A stretch of DNA of 20,752 nt. Source: Methanomicrobiales archaeon (GTDB lineage: Archaea > Halobacteriota > Methanomicrobia > Methanomicrobiales > Methanospirillaceae). Below, in pieces: positions 1 through 6,545 of the stretch (the stretch's first letter is position 1; every line of letters starts with the position of its first letter). Below the pieces are notes generated by a model. The model worked only from the letters and a program-made list of their open reading frames with translations, had not been told where the DNA came from and searched no databases. The translations under genes and the position numbers were made by a program. Location: NCBI GenBank assembly GCA_012798365.1, contig JAAZNH010000199.1:1-20752 (forward strand). Direction: 5' to 3'.

Positions 1-3
1 CTC

Positions 4-262
4 AATGAGAGGATCACTCATTCATGAATAATATTCCCAAAACTGGTAATACGTCGTTATCGCAACCGGGGGTGCCCTAGTGACGGGGCGGAGCCCCGAG
101 AACGTCAACAGATAAAAAAATGATTTCTACAGAGCAAAAAATAAAAATCAAAGTCTGATTTTTCCGGAAAGATTTTCGAATGCGACAGGTCCATGACCTG
201 GAGCAAGAGAAGAAACCCAAAGGTTTCTTCGAAACGCGATCGTAATCGCGTTTGTTTTTTTT
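4..262. other. Cluster of six short hairpins, possible structured RNA or bidirectional terminator
   Basis: Six perfect dyads follow one another: AATGAG/CTCATT (4-9, 17-22), CGGGGC/GCCCCG (84-89, 93-98), AAAAATCA/TGATTTTT (143-150, 156-163), CAGGTC/GACCTG (186-191, 195-200), GAAGAAACC/GGTTTCTTC (209-217, 222-230) and AAACGCGAT/ATCGCGTTT (232-240, 245-253). Loops are 3 to 7 nt. The last four are bounded by seven A at 114-120 and eight T at 255-262. This could be a structured noncoding RNA, a bidirectional terminator region for genes outside the window, or a remnant of an element. The function is inference; the dyads are seen directly. Confidence 0.45.
232..262 (+). terminator. Hairpin plus T8 tract
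   Basis: A perfect 9-bp stem with a CGTA loop (232-253) is followed by G and eight T residues (255-262). It resembles a bacterial intrinsic terminator. Archaeal termination mainly needs the T tract, so the T run alone could act. Which transcript it would end is not visible inside the window. Confidence 0.4.
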
Positions 263-317
263 CCGGGCAGGGTCTGGTTGAAAATGTGATTCATGGATCG
301 AGAGCCTACCCCTCCAC

Positions 318-405
318 TCACCGGTCCCGGGTTTTTCCAAAACCTCCAGACCCCGGGCTCACCTCCCGGCTCCGGCGAACGACGGCAACCAGCAAAAACA
401 TGGAT
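318..405. repeat. Diverged intergenic repeat, copy A (partial)
   Basis: This is a partial, more diverged relative of copies B (813-1000) and C (1527-1740). It shares the CCGGTCCCGGGT block with B, and CCCGGCTCCG followed by a GCAAAAAC segment with C. The boundaries are approximate because the alignment was done by eye. Confidence 0.35.
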
Positions 406-812
406 ATTTCTCCGACGTGAAACTACCCCTCTCCGACGTATGGCTGATCGCTAAAACAGGCCTTCTTTTCAGTTCAGCCTACTGTAGCCCGATCCGTACT
501 AATATCGGCCATCCAAAGAGGTCTATTAAGGCCGGATTTAAACAACGCAAAATCGCCCGTTTAGCGTAAATCCTGCGCTATGAGCGTATTCCCAAAACCC
601 TTGCATGAAATAGGGGTGTTTTTGCAGATAATTCCCGGGAGGGGGTCCCGGAAAGGGCAATCCGGGGTCGCTGCGTGGCCGGATTGGCACTCGCGAGGGT
701 CTCAATTTTAGGGGGCAGGAGAACGACGGTACCGACGGCAGGAATCTCCGGGGGGTGGATTCACTGGCGGAGCACTCATGAACTACGATGGTGAGGGGGC
801 CGGGAGATCTCA

Positions 813-1000
813 GGTTCCGGCACTCGATGACGGGTCCTGCACTAAACCGGTCCCGGGTCCGCCCGACCACCACAAGCCAGACCCCCGACCACGACGGTGA
901 AAAATCCGGGCCCGTATCGTGCCCTGTTGTACGAGTTTTGCCTCACCCCCCTTTTTCGCAGAGGCAATGAAATCGGAAAACACGGTAATTGATCCGGAAA
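813..1000. repeat. Diverged intergenic repeat, copy B
   Basis: It starts with GGTTCCGGCAC (813-823), continues through CCCGGGTCCG and a GACCACCAC block (about 850-872), then CCGGGCCCGTAT (about 906-917), and ends with a GGAAAACACGG segment (about 973-983). The same blocks occur in the same order in copy C, with gaps and substitutions; I estimate roughly 70 percent identity over the best 60 to 70 bases. No terminal inverted repeats or target duplications are evident. Confidence 0.5.
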
Positions 1001-1136
1001 AGATCGCGGTTTTACGACGGGAATTGGGGAGGTAATGTACAGCAACGTTCTGTTGGCATCCGGCCGGAACACACCCGCACCGGCAAAGCCCTGCGGCCAG
1101 GCAGGGCCTATTTCAGGGTGGCGGGAGACCGGGCGG

Positions 1137-1427
1137 TCATGCGTACTGTACCTCGGCGAGGATAGTATCCCGGATGAGCGGATGAAGGGATCTCCGGATG
1201 ACCAGGTCTACTTTATGATGGAGAACAGATTCGAGATAATCAGCGAGGTCGACCAGTTCCCACCCGATCGGCCGGTCGAATTCTACAATAATATCGATAT
1301 CGCTGGCCGGGGCTGCTTCACCGCGTGCATAGGATCCGAAGATGCCAATGGAGGTCACACCATATTTTTCACGGATCTCCGGCAGGCACTTCCGCAGGAT
1401 TTCCCGTATCTCCCCAGCCGATGTCAT
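1137..1427 (-). CDS. Minimal nucleotidyltransferase (MNT/MntA-like)
   Basis: A 96-residue protein of the minimal nucleotidyltransferase family (pol beta superfamily). The signature GSYARGEAAPASDIDIIVEF is at residues 31-50, with the metal-binding pair D43 and D45; a third acidic residue, D74, lies in KVDLVI. Members usually work as the antitoxin half of HEPN-MNT modules, where they AMPylate the HEPN RNase toxin. No HEPN/DUF86 gene is visible on either side, so this copy is an orphan, or its partner is outside the window or lost. I chose the ATG at 1425-1427: upstream in-frame starts would add a Gly/Pro-rich stretch unlike this family and would run into repeat copy C. No strong Shine-Dalgarno is present. 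Confidence 0.85.
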   Translation of the reverse strand: MTSAGEIREILRKCLPEIREKYGVTSIGIFGSYARGEAAPASDIDIIVEFDRPIGWELVDLADYLESVLHHKVDLVIRRSLHPLIRDTILAEVQYA

Positions 1428-1526
1428 GGTTCCGATTAAAGATGATAGTCTTCGGACGGTAAAAAATGCATTGTCTGCAACCTTATCGCTCCAACCCTTC
1501 ATTACCGGCAATTCTTCGGTGCCCCC

Positions 1527-1740
1527 GGTTCCGGCACCTGATAACAGCCCCTCCCAATCCGGCCCCCGGGTCCGACCAGCCACCACAGGCCCCGGCTCCG
1601 CTGCATGCAAAAACCGGGGCCGTATCCCGGGAAAGCGGGTCGCGATCATGGTGTACTGTAAGAATCAGCTCCGGCATTTAAAGGAGTTCAATTCGGGGCA
1701 TGAAAGTGAAGCAGGAAATCCGGAACACGGAAAAAGCCCC
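1527..1740. repeat. Diverged intergenic repeat, copy C
   Basis: The blocks match copy B in order: GGTTCCGGCAC (1527-1537), CCCGGGTCCGACC followed by GCCACCAC (about 1565-1585), CCGGGGCCGTAT (about 1614-1625) and GGAACACGGAAAAAG (about 1721-1735). It fills most of the 1428-1841 gap between the nucleotidyltransferase gene and the next gene. A shorter echo, AGGGCAATCCGG, follows at about 1763 and is also present at about 655. Confidence 0.5.
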
Positions 1741-1793
1741 TGACTATGAACAATCCCGTGAAGGGCAATCCGGAGCCCGGGTCCCCCTTGCGA

Positions 1794-1835
1794 AGATTTT
1801 AACATGCACGCTCACCAAAATTTCCGGAACAGGAG
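1794..1835 (+). promoter_or_regulatory. TATA-like box and Shine-Dalgarno for the 1842 gene
   Basis: A TATA-like GATTTTAACA lies at about 1794-1803, some 40 bases before the start, and AGGAG at 1831-1835 is six bases before the ATG at 1842. The ribosome site is convincing; the TATA box is weak. Confidence 0.45.
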
Positions 1836-1841
1836 TTTACT

Positions 1842-2381
1842 ATGAACGTTTCACGCGACAAAGTCCAGGGCATCCGCTCCCGCAAGCCGGTTACCATCCT
1901 CATCCTGCTTGCAGCGACAATCCTTCTTATTACACCGGTGATGGCCCACGCACCCGATGTGATCATCGATGTCAACAAGGCAGCATCCACCATTTCGATC
2001 CTGATCGCCCACCCGTCAGAAAATACCTCAACCCATTATATCAAGCATGTGAAGGTTGTCCAGAACGGGCGGACCGTGGTTGACAATTACTACAAGAGCC
2101 AGCCCACGCCGGATACGTTCTCCTATACCTATCCCGTGCCGGTCAATGCCGGGGATACCCTGCGTGCAACTGTGACCTGCACCAGCGGTGATTATAATGA
2201 AGCGGTCCTGACCCTTGCAACACCGACATCTACCGCACCCCCGACAATCATGCAGACCCAGGTGCCAGAGCCGCCCGTAACCCCGGTGACAACAACCCAG
2301 AAATCACCTGTCGGGCTCCTTGCCCTGCCGGGCCTTCTCATTGGCGGGGTACTTCTCCTGGCATTGAACCGGAGAGAGTAA
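1842..2381 (+). CDS. Exported, membrane-anchored Ig-like protein resembling desulfoferrodoxin/SoxZ domains
   Basis: 179 residues. A signal peptide (hydrophobic 17-34, likely cut near AHA 35-37) is followed by one beta-sandwich-like domain (38-127), a Thr/Pro-rich linker (128-155), and a C-terminal membrane helix (156-175) ending in NRRE. This predicts an outward-facing anchored domain. The stretch from IAHPSENTSTHYIKHV (55-70) through GRTV to the TATVTC-like strand resembles superoxide reductase (desulfoferrodoxin C-terminal) and SoxZ folds, which share HP...HYI/HFI and a GD turn. H57, H65 and C113 fall where SOR iron ligands would be, but the usual CNxHG is CTSGD here, so the last His is lost. 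Family placement is inference. The start is supported by AGGAG six bases upstream. It ends five bases from the convergent gene at 2387. Confidence 0.7.
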   Translation: MNVSRDKVQGIRSRKPVTILILLAATILLITPVMAHAPDVIIDVNKAASTISILIAHPSENTSTHYIKHVKVVQNGRTVVDNYYKSQPTPDTFSYTYPVPVNAGDTLRATVTCTSGDYNEAVLTLATPTSTAPPTIMQTQVPEPPVTPVTTTQKSPVGLLALPGLLIGGVLLLALNRRE

Positions 2382-2386
2382 AAAAA

Positions 2387-2740
2387 TCAGCGATTCCGGC
2401 CGGATCGCCGTTCATCATACGGGATCTCGGCACTCTTTCCTTTTGATAACTTCTCCCGGGAGGCGCGGGCAGTTTCAAACCGCTCTTCAAGGGGGATTTC
2501 CACGCTCTTTCCGCGGGAGAGCGGTTCGCGGTCCTGGTGAGCGGATTCGAACCGTTCCTCAAGGGGAATATCAACACTTTTTCCCCGGGATAAGGATTCG
2601 CGATCACGCCGGGCTGCATCAAAGCGTTCCTGGAGGGGGATCTCAACACTCCTGCCACGTGAAAGCGGTTCTTCCCGGCTGCGCCGGGCATTCTCAAACC
2701 GCTCCTGGACGGGGATTTCAGCACTTCTGCCGGCAGAAAA
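2387..2740 (-). repeat. 72-bp tandem repeat inside the 2387-3562 gene
   Basis: About five units of 72 bp (24 codons), seen for example as CTCTTTCC at 2433 and 2505. Between units the codons differ mainly at third positions while the GKSxEIPLEERFE core is kept. This suggests an old duplication under protein-level selection rather than recent slippage. Confidence 0.85.
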
Positions 2741-3562
2741 TGAAGTGCTGCCTTCCCGGTTTAAGCGTTCATTAAACGAGATCGCATCGCTCCTGCGCGG
2801 GGGGGCGGCAGCTTCTGCAGGGGAACCAGCCCCATCAGGAATAAAATCTATTCCGCTGTCATCGCGGCGGTTTCGTGAGCCTGCAGCCTGAACCGGTTGG
2901 GCGGATTTTAGCCCTTTACCCGGAAATGCATACGGGCTCGTGGCAGACCCGGCAGGTTTCCCGCCCCGTATTGAGGCAACCTGCTCATCGATATGATCGT
3001 TCTTATCCTTCACGCTCCATTCGGAAAACATGAGAAACTGCAGGAACGCCTCGGGTTCGCGGAAGAGGGATGCCCGGATGCCCTCAAAAACGATAGTACG
3101 GGTGACGTCCCCGAACCATCCGCCGGCCCGTTCGGTGATCGTGTCATCCCCGGATTCAAAGATAAAAACCCGCTCGATCTCACCGTTCCGTCCCCACGCG
3201 GTCTCGGAGATTCCCTTGCCTTCAAACGTGAAGAGTTTGCCCACCTGACCATATTCGCCACCCTCACGGACCGTGATCTGTTCGCCTCCCTTTTCATAGC
3301 TGAACTTCCGGGGGCGGGTGCCCTGCGAGAAGGTCTCTTCAAGCATCCCCATTCCATCGAAAAGGAAACGGCGGAGAATCCGGTCCCGGTTGACGGGATC
3401 ACGTTCGGTCATCATGTCTGAAGACGGATCGAAAAGGTAGAGGTGCCGGATATTCTTCTTTGCGTCAAGCACCCGGACACCGCCGCTGCCATACTGGTAG
3501 AAGCGGCTGATGGTATCGTTTCTCCGGGTTCCTGCATATTCCGTGATGACGGGATCGGTCAT
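2387..3562 (-). CDS. Unrecognised protein built from two different tandem repeat arrays
   Basis: 391 residues, no known family recognised, no signal peptide or membrane helix, probably cytoplasmic. Residues about 5-164 form seven degenerate units of 21-24 residues with the pattern I-T-E-x-x-G-x-x-G-x-x-x-R-x-F-x-F-E-G, reminiscent of short beta-hairpin repeats such as YD or MORN types. A bridge follows (165-270): first helix-like (EAFLQFLMFSEWSV), then disordered and Ala/Gly/Pro-rich. Residues 275-391 carry five near-identical 24-residue units of the type LSRGKSVEIPLEERFE-TARxSRE, strongly charged; the last is shortened and ends the protein. An echo (SDAISFNERLN) precedes them. The ATG at 3560-3562 has no clear Shine-Dalgarno and may be leaderless. 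It lies divergently from the RDD gene. Confidence 0.75.
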   Translation of the reverse strand: MTDPVITEYAGTRRNDTISRFYQYGSGGVRVLDAKKNIRHLYLFDPSSDMMTERDPVNRDRILRRFLFDGMGMLEETFSQGTRPRKFSYEKGGEQITVREGGEYGQVGKLFTFEGKGISETAWGRNGEIERVFIFESGDDTITERAGGWFGDVTRTIVFEGIRASLFREPEAFLQFLMFSEWSVKDKNDHIDEQVASIRGGKPAGSATSPYAFPGKGLKSAQPVQAAGSRNRRDDSGIDFIPDGAGSPAEAAAPPRRSDAISFNERLNREGSTSFSAGRSAEIPVQERFENARRSREEPLSRGRSVEIPLQERFDAARRDRESLSRGKSVDIPLEERFESAHQDREPLSRGKSVEIPLEERFETARASREKLSKGKSAEIPYDERRSGRNR

Positions 3563-3729
3563 AAGGGGTATTCACATCCGCTGGCTGCTGGTTAAGATAC
3601 CTGTTAAAGGATTCTTTATGGCGGGAGAAATAGTTTGTTCTCGCTTTTCTTTCCTGCCGGGTTGCAGCAGAAAAGACCGCGGCAGTTACGATAACCTTCA
3701 TTCCCTTGTACTGCCAATATCAGTTCAGG

Positions 3730-4251
3730 ATGTCGGAAGAGAATACCGTTCCTGAGCCGGTCATCAGACAGGCTCCTTTGGAAAAAACACTGTACCTTGC
3801 GAAGTGGTCAGCCCGGTTATGGGCGTGGCTGGTTGACATAATCATTGTCATCCTCTTTTTGAACATCGTCCGGGGTGTGTTTGACCCGTTCTGGAAACTG
3901 CCGCTTCTTTGGGATATCCACAACTGGGAAATTGTTGCAATCGGATTTGAAACGGTATTCTTTTTCCTGTACTGGACGGTAATGGAAGGATTTGACGGCC
4001 GCGGGCAGTCGATTGGGAAGATGGTCATGAACCTCAAGGTTGTCAACCGGGATGGTTCAAAGATCTCCTACCGGACTGCCGCAATCGAAAGTTTCGGCAA
4101 AGCCTTCCTCCTGCCGTTTGACTGCCTCATCGGCTGGTTTGCCATGCCGGGCACCAAGCTCCGGGTCTTCAACCGGATCTCAAACACGATTGTCATCAAG
4201 ACCGATTACCGTGAGCCGGATGGTATCGTGTACGTAAAAGAGAAAGAATAA
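3730..4251 (+). CDS. RDD family membrane protein
   Basis: 173 residues from the ATG at 3730. Hydrophobic segments lie at about 33-49, 69-86 and, weakly, 125-141. RDD landmarks are Arg29 and Asp36 in SARLWAWLVD, then GQSIGKMVMNLKVV (92-105). The third signature residue, usually Asp in a D-R-x-x-x-T motif near the end, is Asn148 here (FNRISNT). RDD proteins are small membrane proteins of mostly unknown role; some are linked to transport. A TTG at 3706 would extend the protein by eight residues (MYCQYQFR) with no better start signal, so I prefer the ATG. The next gene starts 26 bases downstream with a T7 run in between, so co-transcription is uncertain. Confidence 0.8.
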   Translation: MSEENTVPEPVIRQAPLEKTLYLAKWSARLWAWLVDIIIVILFLNIVRGVFDPFWKLPLLWDIHNWEIVAIGFETVFFFLYWTVMEGFDGRGQSIGKMVMNLKVVNRDGSKISYRTAAIESFGKAFLLPFDCLIGWFAMPGTKLRVFNRISNTIVIKTDYREPDGIVYVKEKE

Positions 4252-4277
4252 CTTCCTTTCAACGCCACTCTTTTTTT

Positions 4278-4667
4278 ATGCGCCCGATCATCCTCCTGCT
4301 CCTGCTGCTGGTATGCCTTGCATCCGCCTGCGGATGTACAACCCAGCCGGCCTCACAACCGGCCGAACCCCTGACTACCAAGGCGGTTGACGGGCCGGTG
4401 CGAATCGTGAGCCTCAAAGAGTCATCGTATAACCCGGAGATGCTCTACATCACCAAAGGCACCACGGTGACGTGGGTGAATGAAGAGTCGCGGATGTCAC
4501 GGAGGGTTGTCCATATGCCCACAGAAGCAACCGGCCGTATTCTCTTTGAGTCGAAATCGCTCTCACCGGGCGAAAGTTACAGTTACACGTTCACGGTGCC
4601 AGGCAGGTATGTCTATGCGGACCCCCAGCATGGCGGGGGGCGGTCCCCCTTTGTTGAGGTAACTTAA
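4278..4667 (+). CDS. Cupredoxin-like lipoprotein with a non-standard copper site
   Basis: 129 residues. A hydrophobic signal (4-17) ends in LASACGC, giving a lipobox with lipid attachment at Cys18 or Cys20. The mature part is a plastocyanin-like cupredoxin: GTTVTWVNEES (61-71), the first ligand region RRVVHMP with His79, and the closing loop GRYVYADPQH (109-118). In blue copper proteins that loop reads YxYxCxxHxxM. Here the Cys position is Asp115, His118 is kept, and the Met position is missing (GGGRS). So it is probably not a type 1 blue copper centre; it could bind metal through His/Asp or none at all. Expected outside the membrane. ATG start; no clear Shine-Dalgarno after the T7 run at 4270-4276. 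Confidence 0.8.
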   Translation: MRPIILLLLLLVCLASACGCTTQPASQPAEPLTTKAVDGPVRIVSLKESSYNPEMLYITKGTTVTWVNEESRMSRRVVHMPTEATGRILFESKSLSPGESYSYTFTVPGRYVYADPQHGGGRSPFVEVT

Positions 4668-4708
4668 TTTTCAGAGCCGCTCCGGTTACCCCCGTCCGTT
4701 TCGCGACA

Positions 4709-4733
4709 AACATTTTTCTTATTTTTCTTCTGC
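4709..4733 (+). terminator. T-rich terminator after the cupredoxin gene
   Basis: ATTTTTCTTATTTTTCTTC, some 45 bases past the stop of the lipoprotein gene, is a run of T clusters typical of archaeal termination. The rest of the 4668-4874 gap shows only a small hairpin GGGTG/CACCC (4772-4784). Confidence 0.5.
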
Positions 4734-4874
4734 ACAAGGGCCCACAGGAAAAGGGGTAACAGCGCAAAAAGGGGTGTTGCACCCGGATTATAACCGGTGG
4801 AGTTTTTTGAGAAGATCAACGGTTTTCTGCGTGCCAGCTGAAGGAGTCATTTCCACTGTACCAGATGACGGTTT

Positions 4875-5768
4875 TTACAGTGCGGAAAAAATATGGGAGA
4901 TGGCTGTGCCATGGGAGGGACCATATCCGCCTTCAAGGACAAGGGCAAGAGCGGAACCGGTTGCATGCACGAGGAGCGATGTCAGGACGCCGCAGTCTTC
5001 TGGCAGGATACTCATACCGCCAAGGGGATCATCAGAAAGGATATCCTGGCCTGCGGATACCAGAAGGATATCCGGTCTGAACCGCTCGACTGCAGGCACA
5101 AAGACCTCTGAAAAGACAGAATGGTAATCAGCAATGGTTGATCCGGTTGACAGGGGTGCATTGATGGAAAAGCCCTTGCCCGTCCCGTTCCCGATTTCCT
5201 GTACCCGGCCGGTGTACGGGAACATCGGGGCCTGGTGGACAGAACAGAAGAGGACCCGGTTTGAGAGATAAAAGGAATTCTGGGTCCCGTTTCCATGATG
5301 AACATCCCAGTCGACAATCGCAACCCGGTCAACGCTGTCAAGCGCCCGGTGGGCGGCAATGGCAATATTATTGAAGAGGCAGAAACCCATTGCGTGAGCC
5401 CGCTCGGCATGATGACCAGGGGGCCGGATAAAGGCAAACGCATGCTCGCCTGAAAGGGCGCGGTCAAGGGCCGCGAGGGCTCCCCCTGCTGCCGTGAGGG
5501 CAACGGCATAGGAATGTGGGGTGATGTAGGTGTCTGCATCGAGATGGGAGAGCGTGACCGTGTCCGAACATCGCTCCTGGAGCGCCTGGATGTACTGCGG
5601 ATCATGGATGCGCCGGATATCTGCAGGATCGGCCGGTTCCGGGGTGATCCGGGGGACATCGTCGGGAATTCCCTCGATCGCGGTCAGGAGCCGTGAGTGG
5701 GATTCGGGGTGGTTGGGGTTATCATGCAGGGCGCATGACAGGTCAACCACCGCACACGGGCGCACCAT
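4875..5768 (-). CDS. Histone deacetylase family (acetylpolyamine/acetoin-utilisation type) hydrolase
   Basis: 297 residues, a full-length single catalytic domain of the arginase/deacetylase superfamily. Visible landmarks: RPPGHHA (115-121) with the catalytic His119-His120 pair, GFCLFNN (128-134), DWDVHHGNGTQ (153-163) with zinc ligands D155 and H157, the third ligand D242 in SAGQDIL (238-244; commonly SAGFDAH), and EGGYG (279-283). The active site looks complete. Archaeal members deacetylate small molecules or protein lysines; the substrate cannot be read from sequence. GGGAG at 5774-5778 lies six bases before the ATG. It follows the lipoprotein gene by 15 bases, so the two are probably one transcript. 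Confidence 0.92.
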   Translation of the reverse strand: MVRPCAVVDLSCALHDNPNHPESHSRLLTAIEGIPDDVPRITPEPADPADIRRIHDPQYIQALQERCSDTVTLSHLDADTYITPHSYAVALTAAGGALAALDRALSGEHAFAFIRPPGHHAERAHAMGFCLFNNIAIAAHRALDSVDRVAIVDWDVHHGNGTQNSFYLSNRVLFCSVHQAPMFPYTGRVQEIGNGTGKGFSINAPLSTGSTIADYHSVFSEVFVPAVERFRPDILLVSAGQDILSDDPLGGMSILPEDCGVLTSLLVHATGSALALVLEGGYGPSHGTAISHIFSAL

Positions 5769-5783
5769 ATATTCTCCCGGTTA

Positions 5784-6476
5784 TCACGCCAGTTTCCAGA
5801 CGCTCTGGGTCTGTGCCCCGGCATTCGCAACGACAAACGTCGTGTCCGGAGTGAACGATGCCGGTATCTCGTAAATCAGGAAACCTTTGACCGTATTGCT
5901 TTTGCCGGGCTGGACATATCCCCCGGTGCCGCCGGAGCCGAGCTGGAAGTCGTACTGCTTGCCAAGTTCCCCGTCAACAACAGTCTTCTCGCTTGCAAGA
6001 GGCGAGTACGTGTACGATTTTCCCCCATGAATCACGGCGATCTGCGCCGGGGACGGGGCCCAGACTGCTTCTGTACCGGTGCTGGTAACGCTCAGGTACA
6101 CAAAGAGGAAGGTATTGCCATCACCGGGCTTTTTTGTGTTATACCCCTTCTGGGTATCGAGTGGATCGGACGATTCTTTCTGCTCCCGCGGGCTGTTCCA
6201 GGAAGGATCAACCCAGCTGTAGGTGGGCCGGACGGTGAAACCGGTTACCGTCAGTTCACCGGTCTTTGTCCCGCTGCCAAACGCAGATGCGACATTCAGT
6301 GCTGAAGCATTGGGGAAGGGATTCTGCGTTGGTGCGGGTGTCGGGGCTGGAGTTACCGTGGTAACAACCGTTGTTGCCACCGGTTCAGGAACGGGTGCGG
6401 GAGTATTCGTGCAACCGGCTGATACCAGGAAGACGATGAGAAGGGAAAAGAATAGTGATACGGCAAGTCGTTTCAT
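5784..6476 (-). CDS. Secreted lipoprotein, DUF4352-like
   Basis: 230 residues. Signal peptide with lipobox VSAGC, lipid attachment at Cys22, then a Thr/Pro/Ala-rich spacer (23-55) typical of archaeal surface proteins. The rest (about 70-230) is a beta-rich domain with a FLFVYLSVTSTGTEAV strand and a PGKSNTVKGFLIYEIP segment, the pattern of DUF4352/telokin-like Ig folds. The function of this family is unknown; it probably sits outside the membrane. It is the first gene of a likely two-gene unit with the deacetylase-family enzyme. The TATA-like box places transcription start at or next to the ATG, so the message may be leaderless. Confidence 0.75.
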   Translation of the reverse strand: MKRLAVSLFFSLLIVFLVSAGCTNTPAPVPEPVATTVVTTVTPAPTPAPTQNPFPNASALNVASAFGSGTKTGELTVTGFTVRPTYSWVDPSWNSPREQKESSDPLDTQKGYNTKKPGDGNTFLFVYLSVTSTGTEAVWAPSPAQIAVIHGGKSYTYSPLASEKTVVDGELGKQYDFQLGSGGTGGYVQPGKSNTVKGFLIYEIPASFTPDTTFVVANAGAQTQSVWKLA

Positions 6477-6485
6477 AAAGAAACG

Positions 6486-6517
6486 GTGCGTTATCTGATG
6501 TATTAAATATCACGCAC
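6486..6517 (-). promoter_or_regulatory. TATA box flanked by an inverted repeat, promoter of the 6476 lipoprotein gene
   Basis: Read on the minus strand, ATATTTAATA (6501-6510) is a good TATA box about 28 bases from the ATG. GTGCGT (6486-6491) and ACGCAC (6512-6517) form a 6-bp inverted repeat enclosing it, an arrangement that fits a repressor site. The regulator is unknown. Confidence 0.5.
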
Positions 6518-6545
6518 ATTATCCGGATTTACTAAAAACGGGTTG

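Larger units (their letters stand above)
1..1136. other. Long stretch without a convincing gene
   Basis: I see no protein here with a recognisable family, a good start signal and plausible composition. Reading frames on both strands give Pro/Arg/Ser-rich peptides typical of chance translation of GC-rich DNA. What the stretch does hold is a series of short perfect hairpins in 4-262, two members of a diverged repeat (about 318-405 and 813-1000), a 10-base direct repeat TCTCCGACGT (409-418 and 430-439), and a 7-bp hairpin at 1088-1107 (GCCCTGC/GCAGGGC) just past the stop of the nucleotidyltransferase gene. No rRNA or tRNA fold was found by eye. Confidence 0.6.

Noticed and set aside
1035..1743. 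Plus-strand frames across the nucleotidyltransferase gene (1035-1439, 1342-1743)
   Set aside because: They are antisense to a protein with intact catalytic motifs and show no family features.
1700..2083. Plus-strand frame starting at ATG 1700, with TTTAAAGGAG just upstream that looks like a TATA box or ribosome site
   Set aside because: It overlaps the well supported 1842-2381 gene in another frame, has no recognisable family and has chance-like composition downstream. The start signals lie inside repeat copy C.
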